Assembly: GCA_030549855.1 (NCBI GenBank)
Contig: JAUQQP010000007.1
Span: 1 to 45,181 of the forward strand
Direction of reading: 5' to 3'
Origin: Cyanobacteriota bacterium SRBZ.bins.94.201705
GTDB lineage: Bacteria > Cyanobacteriota > Cyanobacteriia > Cyanobacteriales > Cyanobacteriaceae
Length of the DNA stretch: 45,181 bases
The position numbers were made by a program, and so were the translations under genes. Positions within the stretch are counted from its first letter, which is position 1, and the number at the start of each line of letters is the position of its first letter. A model generated the notes under the pieces. It made no database searches. It was given only the letters and a program-made list of their open reading frames with translations, and was not told the origin of the DNA. Positions 1 through 7,018 of the stretch are shown here, piece after piece.

Positions 1-2
1 CA

Positions 3-158
3 CTCATTAGACACGGTGACTGTTTAAATTCCTCTTTACATCTCTTAACATATACCCCACAAGCCACCCTTTTTTTGTTAGCATGGCATTGTTGGACGGC
101 AGGAGACGTGACTAGCGGGGTTGGTGATGCCCTTATTTTAAATGATAATTGTTACTAA
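3..158 (+). other. Possible C-terminal piece of a gene entering from the left edge
   Basis: A reading frame is open from the first bases of the window to a TAA at 156-158, giving 51 codons. It contains no obvious start and no domain that I recognise. An open run of this length at a window edge can arise by chance in AT-rich DNA. I list it only because nothing else explains bases 1-158. The neighbouring sequence gives no supporting context. Confidence 0.15.
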
Positions 159-929
159 CATAACCGCCTAATAATGATTTTATTAAAAAACAAAATTCTC
201 CCCCCGCCTATTGTTATTTTGTCCTCTATAAAGGCTAATGATAAGAAGAGAGACAGGATAAGTTAAGTATCTTATGAAAATCTAGAGATAGATGAGAAGA
301 AAGAATGGGAAAATAACAAGGAAGAGAAAAGTGGAATAAAGTTAAGTAGAAACCTCTGGAAGGTAGAGACATATGAAATTAAACGACAAGAGACAGATAA
401 CATTAATATCCCATCGGAGGGGAAGAAGATAGAAGAAAAAGGAGGAGACAATAGAGGAGGATAATTGGGGCAGAGGATGATAAAAGTAATGAAAGTAATA
501 AAAGAGAACAATAGTCGAAAAAGTGGAAGCAATCGTGGGGGAATATAAATCCATATCTATTTTCCTTTTTGTTAGCACTGTATTTTCGGTAAATTAATAT
601 GTCTGTTTAATTCTCCTGTTTGTGGTAAGTTTAAAGATGAAACTATCTAGGATTTTTGTCTAGGTTATGGATAAATCATATATAGAGAGATATCCCCAAA
701 TAGAGGGATATTACAGTCCTGGCAGTTGATATCAAATGGCACTAGGCATCTCTTATTCCCTATAACACTACTAAAGTAGCAAGTATATACAAGTAACTAA
801 TGGGGTGGTGGACAACTGCCTAGATGTTATGCCAGACAAATCATTAATGTTGCCAATTTGGTACCAAACTTTTGATTCAGATTATGGTCAGTCACCCGGA
901 GTCATTGAGTTTCACGGCTGTATTAAAAA
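159..929. other. Gene-less stretch, purine-rich in its first half
   Basis: No convincing gene is present. Bases about 240-545 are strongly purine-rich on the plus strand. One plus-strand frame there is open from 267 to 461 without a usable start, then closed by TAA at 462-464, and continues after TTG 465 to 548. The encoded peptide would be very rich in Lys, Glu and Asn. Long minus-strand frames across the same bases encode low-complexity Phe/Ser/Leu-rich peptides and look like shadows of the purine bias. A short perfect hairpin lies at 690-711. The rest holds nothing I recognise. Confidence 0.5.
690..711. repeat. Short inverted repeat (hairpin)
   Basis: ATATCCC at 690-696 and its complement GGGATAT at 705-711 enclose an 8-nt loop. 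No T-tract follows on either side, so an intrinsic terminator is not supported. The function is unknown and chance is possible. Confidence 0.35.
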
Positions 930-1002
930 TGGAGCATAGGGAACTCGAATCCCTGACCTCTGCGGTGCGATCGCAGCGCTCTACCAACTGAGCTAATGCC
1001 CC
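930..1002 (-). tRNA. tRNA-Ala (anticodon CGC)
   Basis: Read on the minus strand, the 73-nt sequence folds as a full cloverleaf. The acceptor stem GGGGCAT pairs with ATGCTCC (one G-U), the D arm is GCTC/GAGC, and the anticodon stem is CTGCG/CGCAG with loop ATCGCAC. The T arm is AGGGA-TTCGAGT-TCCCT and the discriminator base is A. The anticodon CGC reads the alanine codon GCG. CCA is not encoded; a run of T follows the discriminator. The gene lies 3 nt after the stop of the HAD gene on the same strand, and a promoter sits inside that coding sequence. The palindrome GCGATCGC at 967-974 (the cyanobacterial HIP1 octamer) covers the anticodon. Confidence 0.96.
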
Positions 1003-1005
1003 AGG

Positions 1006-1746
1006 TTATTCTGTCTGCTGTTCTATTATAGCAGATTCTGTTAGTTTTTTGGCTAGTACCTGGTTAATTTGGTCCAAGTCGATTTGGGAAAGACGGTCGA
1101 CGCACCAGTGGGCGTGTCGTTGGAGGATATGAAGGGGATAGGTGTTAGCGACGGCTATTACAGTCATGCCGGCATTTTTGCCACTGGCGATGCCTACTAG
1201 GGTATCCTCTATTACCAGACACTGTTGAGGTTTTATGGCTAGAAGGGGGTATATTTCGTTTAACTTTGTCAATGCCAGGAGATAGCCTTCTGGGGAGGGT
1301 TTACTGGTTTTGATTTCGTCTCCGCTTACTATGACAGAAAAGTACTGTTTTAGGTTAGTTTTTTCTAAGACATATTCTATATCTTGTTTTAGGGCGCCAC
1401 TGACTATTGCCAGGGGGAGATTTTTTGCCTGGAGGGATTGGAGGAATTCTTCTACTTTTTCAAAAATAGGTATTGTTTCCAGGGTTGATAGGATTTGTAG
1501 GTAGAGTTTTCCCTTTTTTTTCACCAGTTTATCCAGGTATTCGTCTTGGACAAATCTGCCGCGGGCCTCTAGAATATTTTTAATAGCAGAATAGTCGTTT
1601 CTTCCTAGACAATATCTTTGGTATTCTCCGGGGCGAGAGGGTTGTAAATTTTCCTCTATCAGTAGCTCATCTATTAGCTGCTGGTGGATTTTTTCGTCTT
1701 TGATAATAACCCCATTGAAATCAAAGAGTACTGCCTTTATACTCAT
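1006..1746 (-). CDS. HAD-superfamily hydrolase (beta-phosphoglucomutase-like, subfamily IA)
   Basis: The 246-residue product has a Rossmann-like HAD fold with an alpha-helical cap. Motif I is FDFNGV near residue 10, motif II is the VSG segment (IVSGALK) near residue 115, the motif III lysine follows at TSKPSPEGY, and motif IV is the acidic VIEDTLVGI near residue 185. The second motif I aspartate, the usual general acid/base of phosphatases and phosphomutases, is asparagine here. That could lower or change activity. I chose ATG 1746 because AAGGTGAAA precedes it; a GTG two codons upstream is in frame but worse placed. The gene lies 33-39 bp after rodA on the same strand and its 3' end carries the tRNA-Ala promoter. 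The substrate cannot be told from sequence. Confidence 0.85.
   Translation of the reverse strand: MSIKAVLFDFNGVIIKDEKIHQQLIDELLIEENLQPSRPGEYQRYCLGRNDYSAIKNILEARGRFVQDEYLDKLVKKKGKLYLQILSTLETIPIFEKVEEFLQSLQAKNLPLAIVSGALKQDIEYVLEKTNLKQYFSVIVSGDEIKTSKPSPEGYLLALTKLNEIYPLLAIKPQQCLVIEDTLVGIASGKNAGMTVIAVANTYPLHILQRHAHWCVDRLSQIDLDQINQVLAKKLTESAIIEQQTE
1025..1033 (-). promoter_or_regulatory. Extended -10 promoter for tRNA-Ala inside the HAD gene
   Basis: On the minus strand the motif TGCTATAAT is a perfect TATAAT (1030 to 1025) preceded by the TGn extension. It ends 22 nt before the tRNA 5' end, which would give a leader of roughly 15 nt. No TTGACA-like -35 is seen at 16-18 bp, consistent with an extended -10 promoter. 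It overlaps the last codons of the upstream HAD gene. The role is inferred from position and sequence. Confidence 0.55.
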
Positions 1747-1785
1747 TTTCACCTTGCAGGTTTTGGGTAAGAATATAAAGGGATG

Positions 1786-3033
1786 TTAGCGGTATTTAAA
1801 CCTTCTTGATTTTGGCAAAATTAACCTATTGTTGGCTATGGATTGTACTATACCAAAGGCGATAAAATTACTGAGGAGGTATGAGCGGCCATAACTGAGG
1901 AGAGGGAGGGGGATACCGGTAATGGGTGCTATACCAATAGTCATAGAGATGTTGAGGATGGCTTGGAAGGCAGTCATGCCCAATACACCAATGGCAATAA
2001 GGGAACCAAAATTGTCTCTTGCTTGTAGGGCAATCATTACAAGACGCCAACATATTAACCAGTAAGCTACCAAAATAACCAAACAGCCTACAAAGCCAAA
2101 TTGGTCACCAATGGCACTGAAAATAAAATCCGTATGTTGTTCAGGGACAAAGTTAAGATAGGTTTGAGTGCCTTTAAGAAAACCATTGCCCCATAAACCA
2201 CCTGAGCCTACGGCAATTTTAGACTGTATTAAATGATAACCGCCACCGAGGGGATCTTGTTCAGGATTGAGAAAGAGGGTAAGACGGGCTTTTTGATAGG
2301 GTTTTAGCAAATCCCAGAGTATATGTGCCGCTTCCCCAGCACCCAAGTTTACCACAAGGGTGACCAAAGCCCAAAGGCCACGAATGGCCAAGGGGAGGGT
2401 AAACCAGGCAATAAGAATCATGGCAATAACAAAAACCAGCCACAGGGGGAAGAGGAGGTTGTAGAGGAAGGCGGAGATGAGGGGTGAAAGGATTAACAAG
2501 ATCCACCCCAGATTGGCATTGGCCCAGTATATCATAGTGAAGGCTATGGCCCCAAATACCAACCCTGTACCCAAATCCGGTTGTAGCATTATCAAAACCC
2601 ACGGTACTGCTACCAAAAGGGCTACAGGAAGCAGACGGGAGATATGAGAGGCATCCTTTTGGTGCAAAATGGCGGCTAAACTGATAATTAGGGTAACCTT
2701 AGACAATTCGGAGGGTTGAAAATTGAAGCCGGCAATATTGAGCCAACTCTGGGCACCATTTATGGTTTGGCCTATGAATAATACTAATACCAAAAGGAAA
2801 TTACTAAACCAATAAACCCACCAGTGTAGTTGTAGTAGTCTTTCATAGGGGAAATAAGATAGGCGTATCATAATAACGCTGCCTATCAACACCATGATTA
2901 ACTGTTGTTGCCAATCAGTCCCTTGTTTATAGGCTTGAGTACTATAGATAACTAGACTGCCAAATAAACTCAAACCAACAGTCAAGAAAATTAATAGCCA
3001 GTCTAAATGGTTATGCTTGGAGTTGTCATTCAT
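1786..3033 (-). CDS. rodA: RodA, SEDS-family peptidoglycan glycosyltransferase of elongation
   Basis: RodA polymerises lipid II into glycan strands in the lateral wall, partnered by a class B PBP. The 415-residue product has about ten hydrophobic membrane segments. The SEDS motif FVPEQHTDFIFSAIGDQFG, near residue 300, contains the catalytic aspartate in the H-T-D-F context, and the C-terminal IPLPLLSYGRSYLLSN loop is present. The loop has Arg where many RodA/FtsW proteins have a second Gly. RodA rather than FtsW is chosen from overall length and the short N-terminus. The gene is transcribed away from the class A PBP across a 66-bp spacer, so both wall synthases may share a control region. A HAD hydrolase follows on the same strand. 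Confidence 0.93.
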   Translation of the reverse strand: MNDNSKHNHLDWLLIFLTVGLSLFGSLVIYSTQAYKQGTDWQQQLIMVLIGSVIMIRLSYFPYERLLQLHWWVYWFSNFLLVLVLFIGQTINGAQSWLNIAGFNFQPSELSKVTLIISLAAILHQKDASHISRLLPVALLVAVPWVLIMLQPDLGTGLVFGAIAFTMIYWANANLGWILLILSPLISAFLYNLLFPLWLVFVIAMILIAWFTLPLAIRGLWALVTLVVNLGAGEAAHILWDLLKPYQKARLTLFLNPEQDPLGGGYHLIQSKIAVGSGGLWGNGFLKGTQTYLNFVPEQHTDFIFSAIGDQFGFVGCLVILVAYWLICWRLVMIALQARDNFGSLIAIGVLGMTAFQAILNISMTIGIAPITGIPLPLLSYGRSYLLSNFIAFGIVQSIANNRLILPKSRRFKYR

Positions 3034-3058
3034 CAGCCATGAATAGGTGATAAGACTT

Positions 3059-3064
3059 TATAAT
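3059..3064 (+). promoter_or_regulatory. Candidate -10 box in the rodA/PBP divergent spacer
   Basis: A perfect TATAAT lies 36 nt upstream of the PBP start within the 66-bp divergent spacer. No good -35 is visible at the usual distance. It is the best promoter candidate for the PBP gene. Confidence 0.35.
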
Positions 3065-3099
3065 TGTAACCTTTTTGCCACGGCGGAAGTGAGACAGAG

Positions 3100-5349
3100 A
3101 TGATGGAAAACAAGTCTAATGGCCATAATAGCAACGATTCCCTAATGACTACTGTCAGTCGGACAGTTAGTGACATCTGGAATACAGTTCAATCTAGGGT
3201 ATATATTCCCCCTTTAAAGTCCAATCGTCCAGTCCCTTCTTTGTATATTCGTTGTGGACAATCTCATTACTGTTATCCTCTTCTTGGAGATCGTTATGTA
3301 ATCGGGCGTAGTAGCAAAAATTGTGATATAGTCATCCGTAGTCCCATTGTAAGTCAGATTCACTGTGTAGTGGAGAGGGATGAGAAAAATCCAAGGCAGT
3401 TTGTTATCAGGGATTTGAATTCTACCAATGGGGTTTACTATGGGGGGAAGAGGTGTGATTGTATTAGTTTATATCATAACGATGTAGTAACTCTAGGCCC
3501 GCCGGAATTAGCAGAGGGGATAGAAATCCGTTTTGATAAGGGTTTAAGCTGGTGGGTATATCTTTTGCGTTATGGCGTTTTTACCACCGGCTTTGGCTTA
3601 CTGTTGGGGTTAGGGTTTATTAGCTGGGAGTGGAGCAAATATCAAGTATATCCTATTCCAGACCACGTGGGAGGGCAAACGGTGGTATATGCCAATGACG
3701 GCAAGACTTTACTGGCGCCTCGTATTGATTCCCCCCATCGGGAATTGGAAAGCCTTTCGGAGTTTGGCTGGATACCAAAAGCCCTTATCGCCTCGGAAGA
3801 CAGCCGTTTTTATTGGCATTTTGGGGTTGATCCTATTGGCATAGTTCGTGCTTTTCTAGTTAATAGGGAGGGAGAAATCAGACAGGGGGCTAGTACAATT
3901 ACACAACAGTTAGCTCGTAGTATATATCCAGCAGTAGGGAGGGAAAACAGTTTTGCCCGTAAATGGCGGGAGATGATGGTAGCCTTGAAACTGGAGGCTT
4001 TATACAGCAAGGATACCATTCTCAAGACTTATCTGAACCGGGTATATTTAGGTTTCAATCTATATGGGTTTGAGGATGCAGCCCATTTTTACTTCAACAA
4101 GCCAGCCAAGGAGTTAACTATAAACGAGGCGGCCACCTTAGTAGCCATTTTACCAGCTCCCAACGCCTATAACCCGGTACAGAATTACGATGCTGCTATT
4201 TCTCTGCGTAACCGGGTAATCTCTAGGATGTTGAGTTTAGGGATGATTAGCAAGGAGGAGGCGGCGGAGGCAAGACGGTCTAGAATTGAAATTAGTCCTC
4301 AGGCTAGGGAGGCCTTTTCCCAAGTAATTGCCCCCTACTACTACAGCCATGTATTTAGAGAGATGCGGCAGTTGTTAGGGGAGGATTTGACCAAGGAGGG
4401 GGATTTCATCATCGAGACTGGACTTAATCCCAAGATTCAGAAACTAGCAGAGGAGAGTTTAAGGGAACATCTTGCAACCAATGGTAAACAAAACAACTTC
4501 AGTCAGGGGGCCATGGTCACTCTCAACAGTAAAACAGGGGAGATAGTAGCCATGGTGGGGGGTAAAGACTTTCAGGAAAGCCAATTCAATCGCGCTACCC
4601 AAGCCCAAAGACAACCGGGATCAACTTTTAAGGTATTCGCCTATACAGCCGCCTTGGAAAAGGGCATTCCCCCTACTAAAGTATACTCCTGTGCCCCTTT
4701 GCGTTGGCGGGGGTTTTTGTATAGGGCTTGCGAGAGGGTGGGGGGTGCAGTTAACATGGAAATAGCCCTAGCCCAGTCGGAAAATGCCGTTGCCCTTAGG
4801 GTAGCCCAAGATGTGGGCTTAGATGCCGTGGTAGCCACTGCTCATAAAATGGGCATCCAATCCCCCTTACAGGCGGTACCAGGTTTAGTTTTAGGGCAAA
4901 GCGAGGTTAACGTGTTGGAAATTACTGGTGCCTATACCCCCTTTGCCAACAACGGCATTTGGTCTCGCCCCCATGCTATCAAAGTAATACGAGATGGCCG
5001 GGATTGTGAGGACTTCCAAAATTATAAAACCTGCAGGGTAGTATATCAGTTTAACGAAAATGGGGACGAACAGAAACAGGTAATTAAACCCCAAATCGCC
5101 CAAACCATGCACCGTATGTTACAAAAGGTAATCACTTCAGGGACAGGTGGGGCAGCCCGTTTGGGCTACGATGAGGCTGGCAAGACGGGCACTACCAACA
5201 AGGGCGTAGATTTGTGGTTTATCGGCTATCTTCCTAAAAACAATCTCATCACCGGCATTTGGTTAGGAAATGACGACAATAAGCCCACCCATAGTAGTAG
5301 TAAACAGGCTGCCATTTTGTGGGGAAAATTTATGAAAAAAACTCTTTAA
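3100..5349 (+). CDS. Class A penicillin-binding protein (PBP1A family) with an N-terminal FHA domain
   Basis: A bifunctional peptidoglycan glycosyltransferase/transpeptidase of 749 residues. Residues about 48-145 form an FHA domain (VIGRSSKN at 67-74, SQIH at 85-88, STNG at 108-111), a phosphothreonine-binding module on the cytoplasmic side. One membrane helix spans about 151-174. The GT51 domain follows with the catalytic Glu in SEDSRF (residue 233) and RQGASTITQQ at 261-270. The transpeptidase has STFK at 508-511, SEN at 560-562 and KTG at 695-697, so both activities look intact. Start ATG 3100 and the adjacent ATG 3103 are equally possible. It is divergent from rodA. The FHA fusion implies control by protein phosphorylation, which is inference. 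Confidence 0.93.
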   Translation: MMENKSNGHNSNDSLMTTVSRTVSDIWNTVQSRVYIPPLKSNRPVPSLYIRCGQSHYCYPLLGDRYVIGRSSKNCDIVIRSPIVSQIHCVVERDEKNPRQFVIRDLNSTNGVYYGGKRCDCISLYHNDVVTLGPPELAEGIEIRFDKGLSWWVYLLRYGVFTTGFGLLLGLGFISWEWSKYQVYPIPDHVGGQTVVYANDGKTLLAPRIDSPHRELESLSEFGWIPKALIASEDSRFYWHFGVDPIGIVRAFLVNREGEIRQGASTITQQLARSIYPAVGRENSFARKWREMMVALKLEALYSKDTILKTYLNRVYLGFNLYGFEDAAHFYFNKPAKELTINEAATLVAILPAPNAYNPVQNYDAAISLRNRVISRMLSLGMISKEEAAEARRSRIEISPQAREAFSQVIAPYYYSHVFREMRQLLGEDLTKEGDFIIETGLNPKIQKLAEESLREHLATNGKQNNFSQGAMVTLNSKTGEIVAMVGGKDFQESQFNRATQAQRQPGSTFKVFAYTAALEKGIPPTKVYSCAPLRWRGFLYRACERVGGAVNMEIALAQSENAVALRVAQDVGLDAVVATAHKMGIQSPLQAVPGLVLGQSEVNVLEITGAYTPFANNGIWSRPHAIKVIRDGRDCEDFQNYKTCRVVYQFNENGDEQKQVIKPQIAQTMHRMLQKVITSGTGGAARLGYDEAGKTGTTNKGVDLWFIGYLPKNNLITGIWLGNDDNKPTHSSSKQAAILWGKFMKKTL

Positions 5350-5394
5350 TCTCTGTCAAAAATTGGAAATTTTAAGCTACAATAAAAACAGAGA
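5350..5394. repeat. Inverted repeat in the PBP-devA spacer
   Basis: TCTCTGT (5350-5356) and ACAGAGA (5388-5394) are perfect complements 31 nt apart, just before the devA-like gene. A TACAAT at 5378-5383 between them could be a -10 element. There is no T-tract, so this is not a standard terminator. An operator or chance are both possible. Confidence 0.3.
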
Positions 5395-5420
5395 ATAAAA
5401 GTAAAATAGGGAGCAAGACC

Positions 5421-6152
5421 ATGTTTCTTTTAAAAACAAAATACCAAAGGCAACAACAAGAAAACCAAGAGACAGAAAATGTGGTAGAAATCCAACACCT
5501 GGACTTCTTCTATGGCAAGGGGGCCATGCGAAAACAAATCCTGTTCGACATTAATCTGACCCTGAAAAAAGGGGAAATTGTAATAATGAAAGGGCCCTCT
5601 GGCTCAGGAAAAACAACCCTTCTCACCCTCATTGGCGCCCTTCGCACCGCCCACCACGGAAGTCTAAAAGTCTTTGGACAGGAGTTAGTAAATGCCCCAG
5701 AAAAGCTACTAATTCAAACTAGGAGAAAAATCGGGTATATCTTCCAGGCCCACAATTTGTTGAACTCCCTCACCGCCCAGCAAAATGTCAAAATGTCCTT
5801 GGAACTACATCCTGAATACAGTGACAAGGAAATAGAGAAAAAATCCAGGGAAATTTTAGAGGCAGTAGGGTTAGGAGAAAGAATTAATTACTATCCGGAA
5901 AATCTATCCGGCGGGCAAAAACAAAGAGTGGCCATAGCAAGGGCTTTGGCGCCTCACCCCCAGTTGGTTTTGGCAGATGAACCTACCGCCGCCCTAGACA
6001 GCAAAGCCGGCCGGGATGTGGTAGACATAATGGAAAGACTGGCTAGAGAACAGGGTTGTACTATCCTTATAGTTACCCATGATGACCGTATTCTGGATGT
6101 AGCAGACCGTATCATTATGATGGAAGATGGCCGGTTGAAGGATGGCATGTAA
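5421..6152 (+). CDS. DevA-family ABC transporter ATP-binding protein
   Basis: The 243-residue ATPase subunit has Walker A GPSGSGKTT near residue 58, a Q-loop in IFQAHNLL, signature LSGGQKQRVAIARAL near 154, Walker B LVLADEPTAALD near 180 and the H-loop VTHDD. Overall it matches the MacB/LolD/DevA class that works with a MacB-type permease. In cyanobacteria the DevBCA system exports glycolipids or other compounds with TolC, usually from an adjacent devB-devC-devA set. Here neither a membrane-fusion protein nor a permease gene is adjacent, so the partner must be encoded elsewhere. TAGGGAG upstream supports ATG 5421. Confidence 0.88.
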   Translation: MFLLKTKYQRQQQENQETENVVEIQHLDFFYGKGAMRKQILFDINLTLKKGEIVIMKGPSGSGKTTLLTLIGALRTAHHGSLKVFGQELVNAPEKLLIQTRRKIGYIFQAHNLLNSLTAQQNVKMSLELHPEYSDKEIEKKSREILEAVGLGERINYYPENLSGGQKQRVAIARALAPHPQLVLADEPTAALDSKAGRDVVDIMERLAREQGCTILIVTHDDRILDVADRIIMMEDGRLKDGM

Positions 6153-6466
6153 ATCAGAGGAAACTCTCTCCTGTTTACTGTCGGCTTGTCTTTTACAGCT
6201 TGCTTCTGCTACCACCTTTTGTGAGAAATTATTTTCCTTGGCCGCCATTTGATAATCCATAATTGCCTCTCTATTTGCCCCTATGATTGAAGCTTTAACA
6301 GTCTCCCCTTTTGTTTTCATATCAACCGGACAATTTTGTAAGGCATTAGTATTTTATCTTCCCGTTGATAACAGGATAAAAAAGGGGATTATGTTATCAA
6401 TAAACTTCTCCTAAAAACTAACTATAGATTCAAGGAAGTAAGGGAATTATTAACCGGCGAGGGGGA

Positions 6467-6815
6467 TTATTTTCTTTTATTTTTAGCCTCTCTCTCCTCC
6501 ATGACCAATATTAGCCTTTGAAATTTTATTTTAAAAGGGAAAATGGTAATAAAATTTTTTAGCCAGTAATAAAAAAATTCATCCTGGTAGCTGTTTTTCA
6601 TTGAGATAATTGTTTTCTGCCCATCAGACAATTTTAGTAAACTCTTTAGGATAATAAAATGTCTCCTCGCCATTGTTTATGTCTGAGGAAGTTTTATCCC
6701 CTAGATGTAGTGGTTTAGGCCAAACACCTTTTAACCCTGGGATATAGTGGCTAAGAGGCTTTATGTGTCTTTCCAGTCTGCCATTGCCGTCTCTTGAATT
6801 AACACTATACAACAA
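6467..6815 (-). pseudogene. Possible decayed gene fragment
   Basis: Two overlapping minus-strand frames give protein-like sequence when joined by a single frameshift near 6630. The first (6815 down to 6624) is rich in Pro, Gly and Tyr, with text such as HYIPGLKGVWPKPLHLGDK. The second (to 6467) has an aromatic-rich segment and a basic tail. The upstream frame opens directly after a stop and has only TTG starts, so no intact start is visible. I do not recognise the family. A chance pair of open frames cannot be excluded. Confidence 0.25.
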
Positions 6816-6821
6816 TTGTAT
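6807..6821. promoter_or_regulatory. Perfect dyad ATACAA-N3-TTGTAT
   Basis: A 15-bp dyad with 6-bp arms and a 3-bp centre, about 200 bp upstream of the ChlH paralog start. It could be an operator, but no known regulator site matches confidently. Confidence 0.3.
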
Positions 6822-6850
6822 TCAGGATAAATAAAACCAATAAGTTACAG

Positions 6851-6881
6851 ATTAATATTGAAATTAAATGCCAATATTAAT
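6851..6881. promoter_or_regulatory. 10-bp inverted repeat with 11-bp spacer, operator-like
   Basis: ATTAATATTG (6851-6860) and its exact complement CAATATTAAT (6872-6881) lie 21 bp centre to centre, two helical turns, about 140 bp upstream of the ChlH paralog. The core CAATATTA recurs at 6939-6946. This geometry suits a dimeric or tetrameric regulator such as a LysR-type protein. The regulator is unknown. Confidence 0.45.
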
Positions 6882-7018
6882 GGCCATAATGTCGCAATTT
6901 TTGAAACATGCTTCTCCAGGAGTGTTAAAAAATAATTGCAATATTATCCCAGCGGCGGAGGGGAGAAAAAAATATCTACAATACGGAGTAGAAGTAGGAG
7001 TTGGAAAGAGAAGGGAAA

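Larger units (their letters stand above)
6153..7018. other. Gene-poor stretch with a remnant and control sites upstream of the ChlH paralog
   Basis: About 870 bp without a convincing intact gene. A minus-strand frame beginning at 6320 runs antisense into the 3' end of the DevA gene and is probably a shadow. A possible degraded gene lies at 6467-6815 on the minus strand. Two perfect inverted repeats lie at 6807-6821 and 6851-6881. The last 140 bp form the likely leader of the ChlH paralog. Confidence 0.6.

Noticed and set aside
272-578. Phe/Ser/Leu-rich minus-strand frames as small membrane proteins
   Set aside because: Two overlapping frames show the same low-complexity bias, which follows from the purine-rich opposite strand; neither has a good ribosome-binding site.
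5994-6320. 108-residue minus-strand frame overlapping the DevA gene
   Set aside because: Half of it is antisense to conserved ATPase motifs, the start has no good ribosome-binding site, and no domain is recognisable.
7001-7018. TTG 7001 as the start of the ChlH paralog
   Set aside because: The purine-rich AGGAG before it is too close to the TTG, while ATG 7019 has a well-spaced GAAGGG and gives the expected N-terminus.
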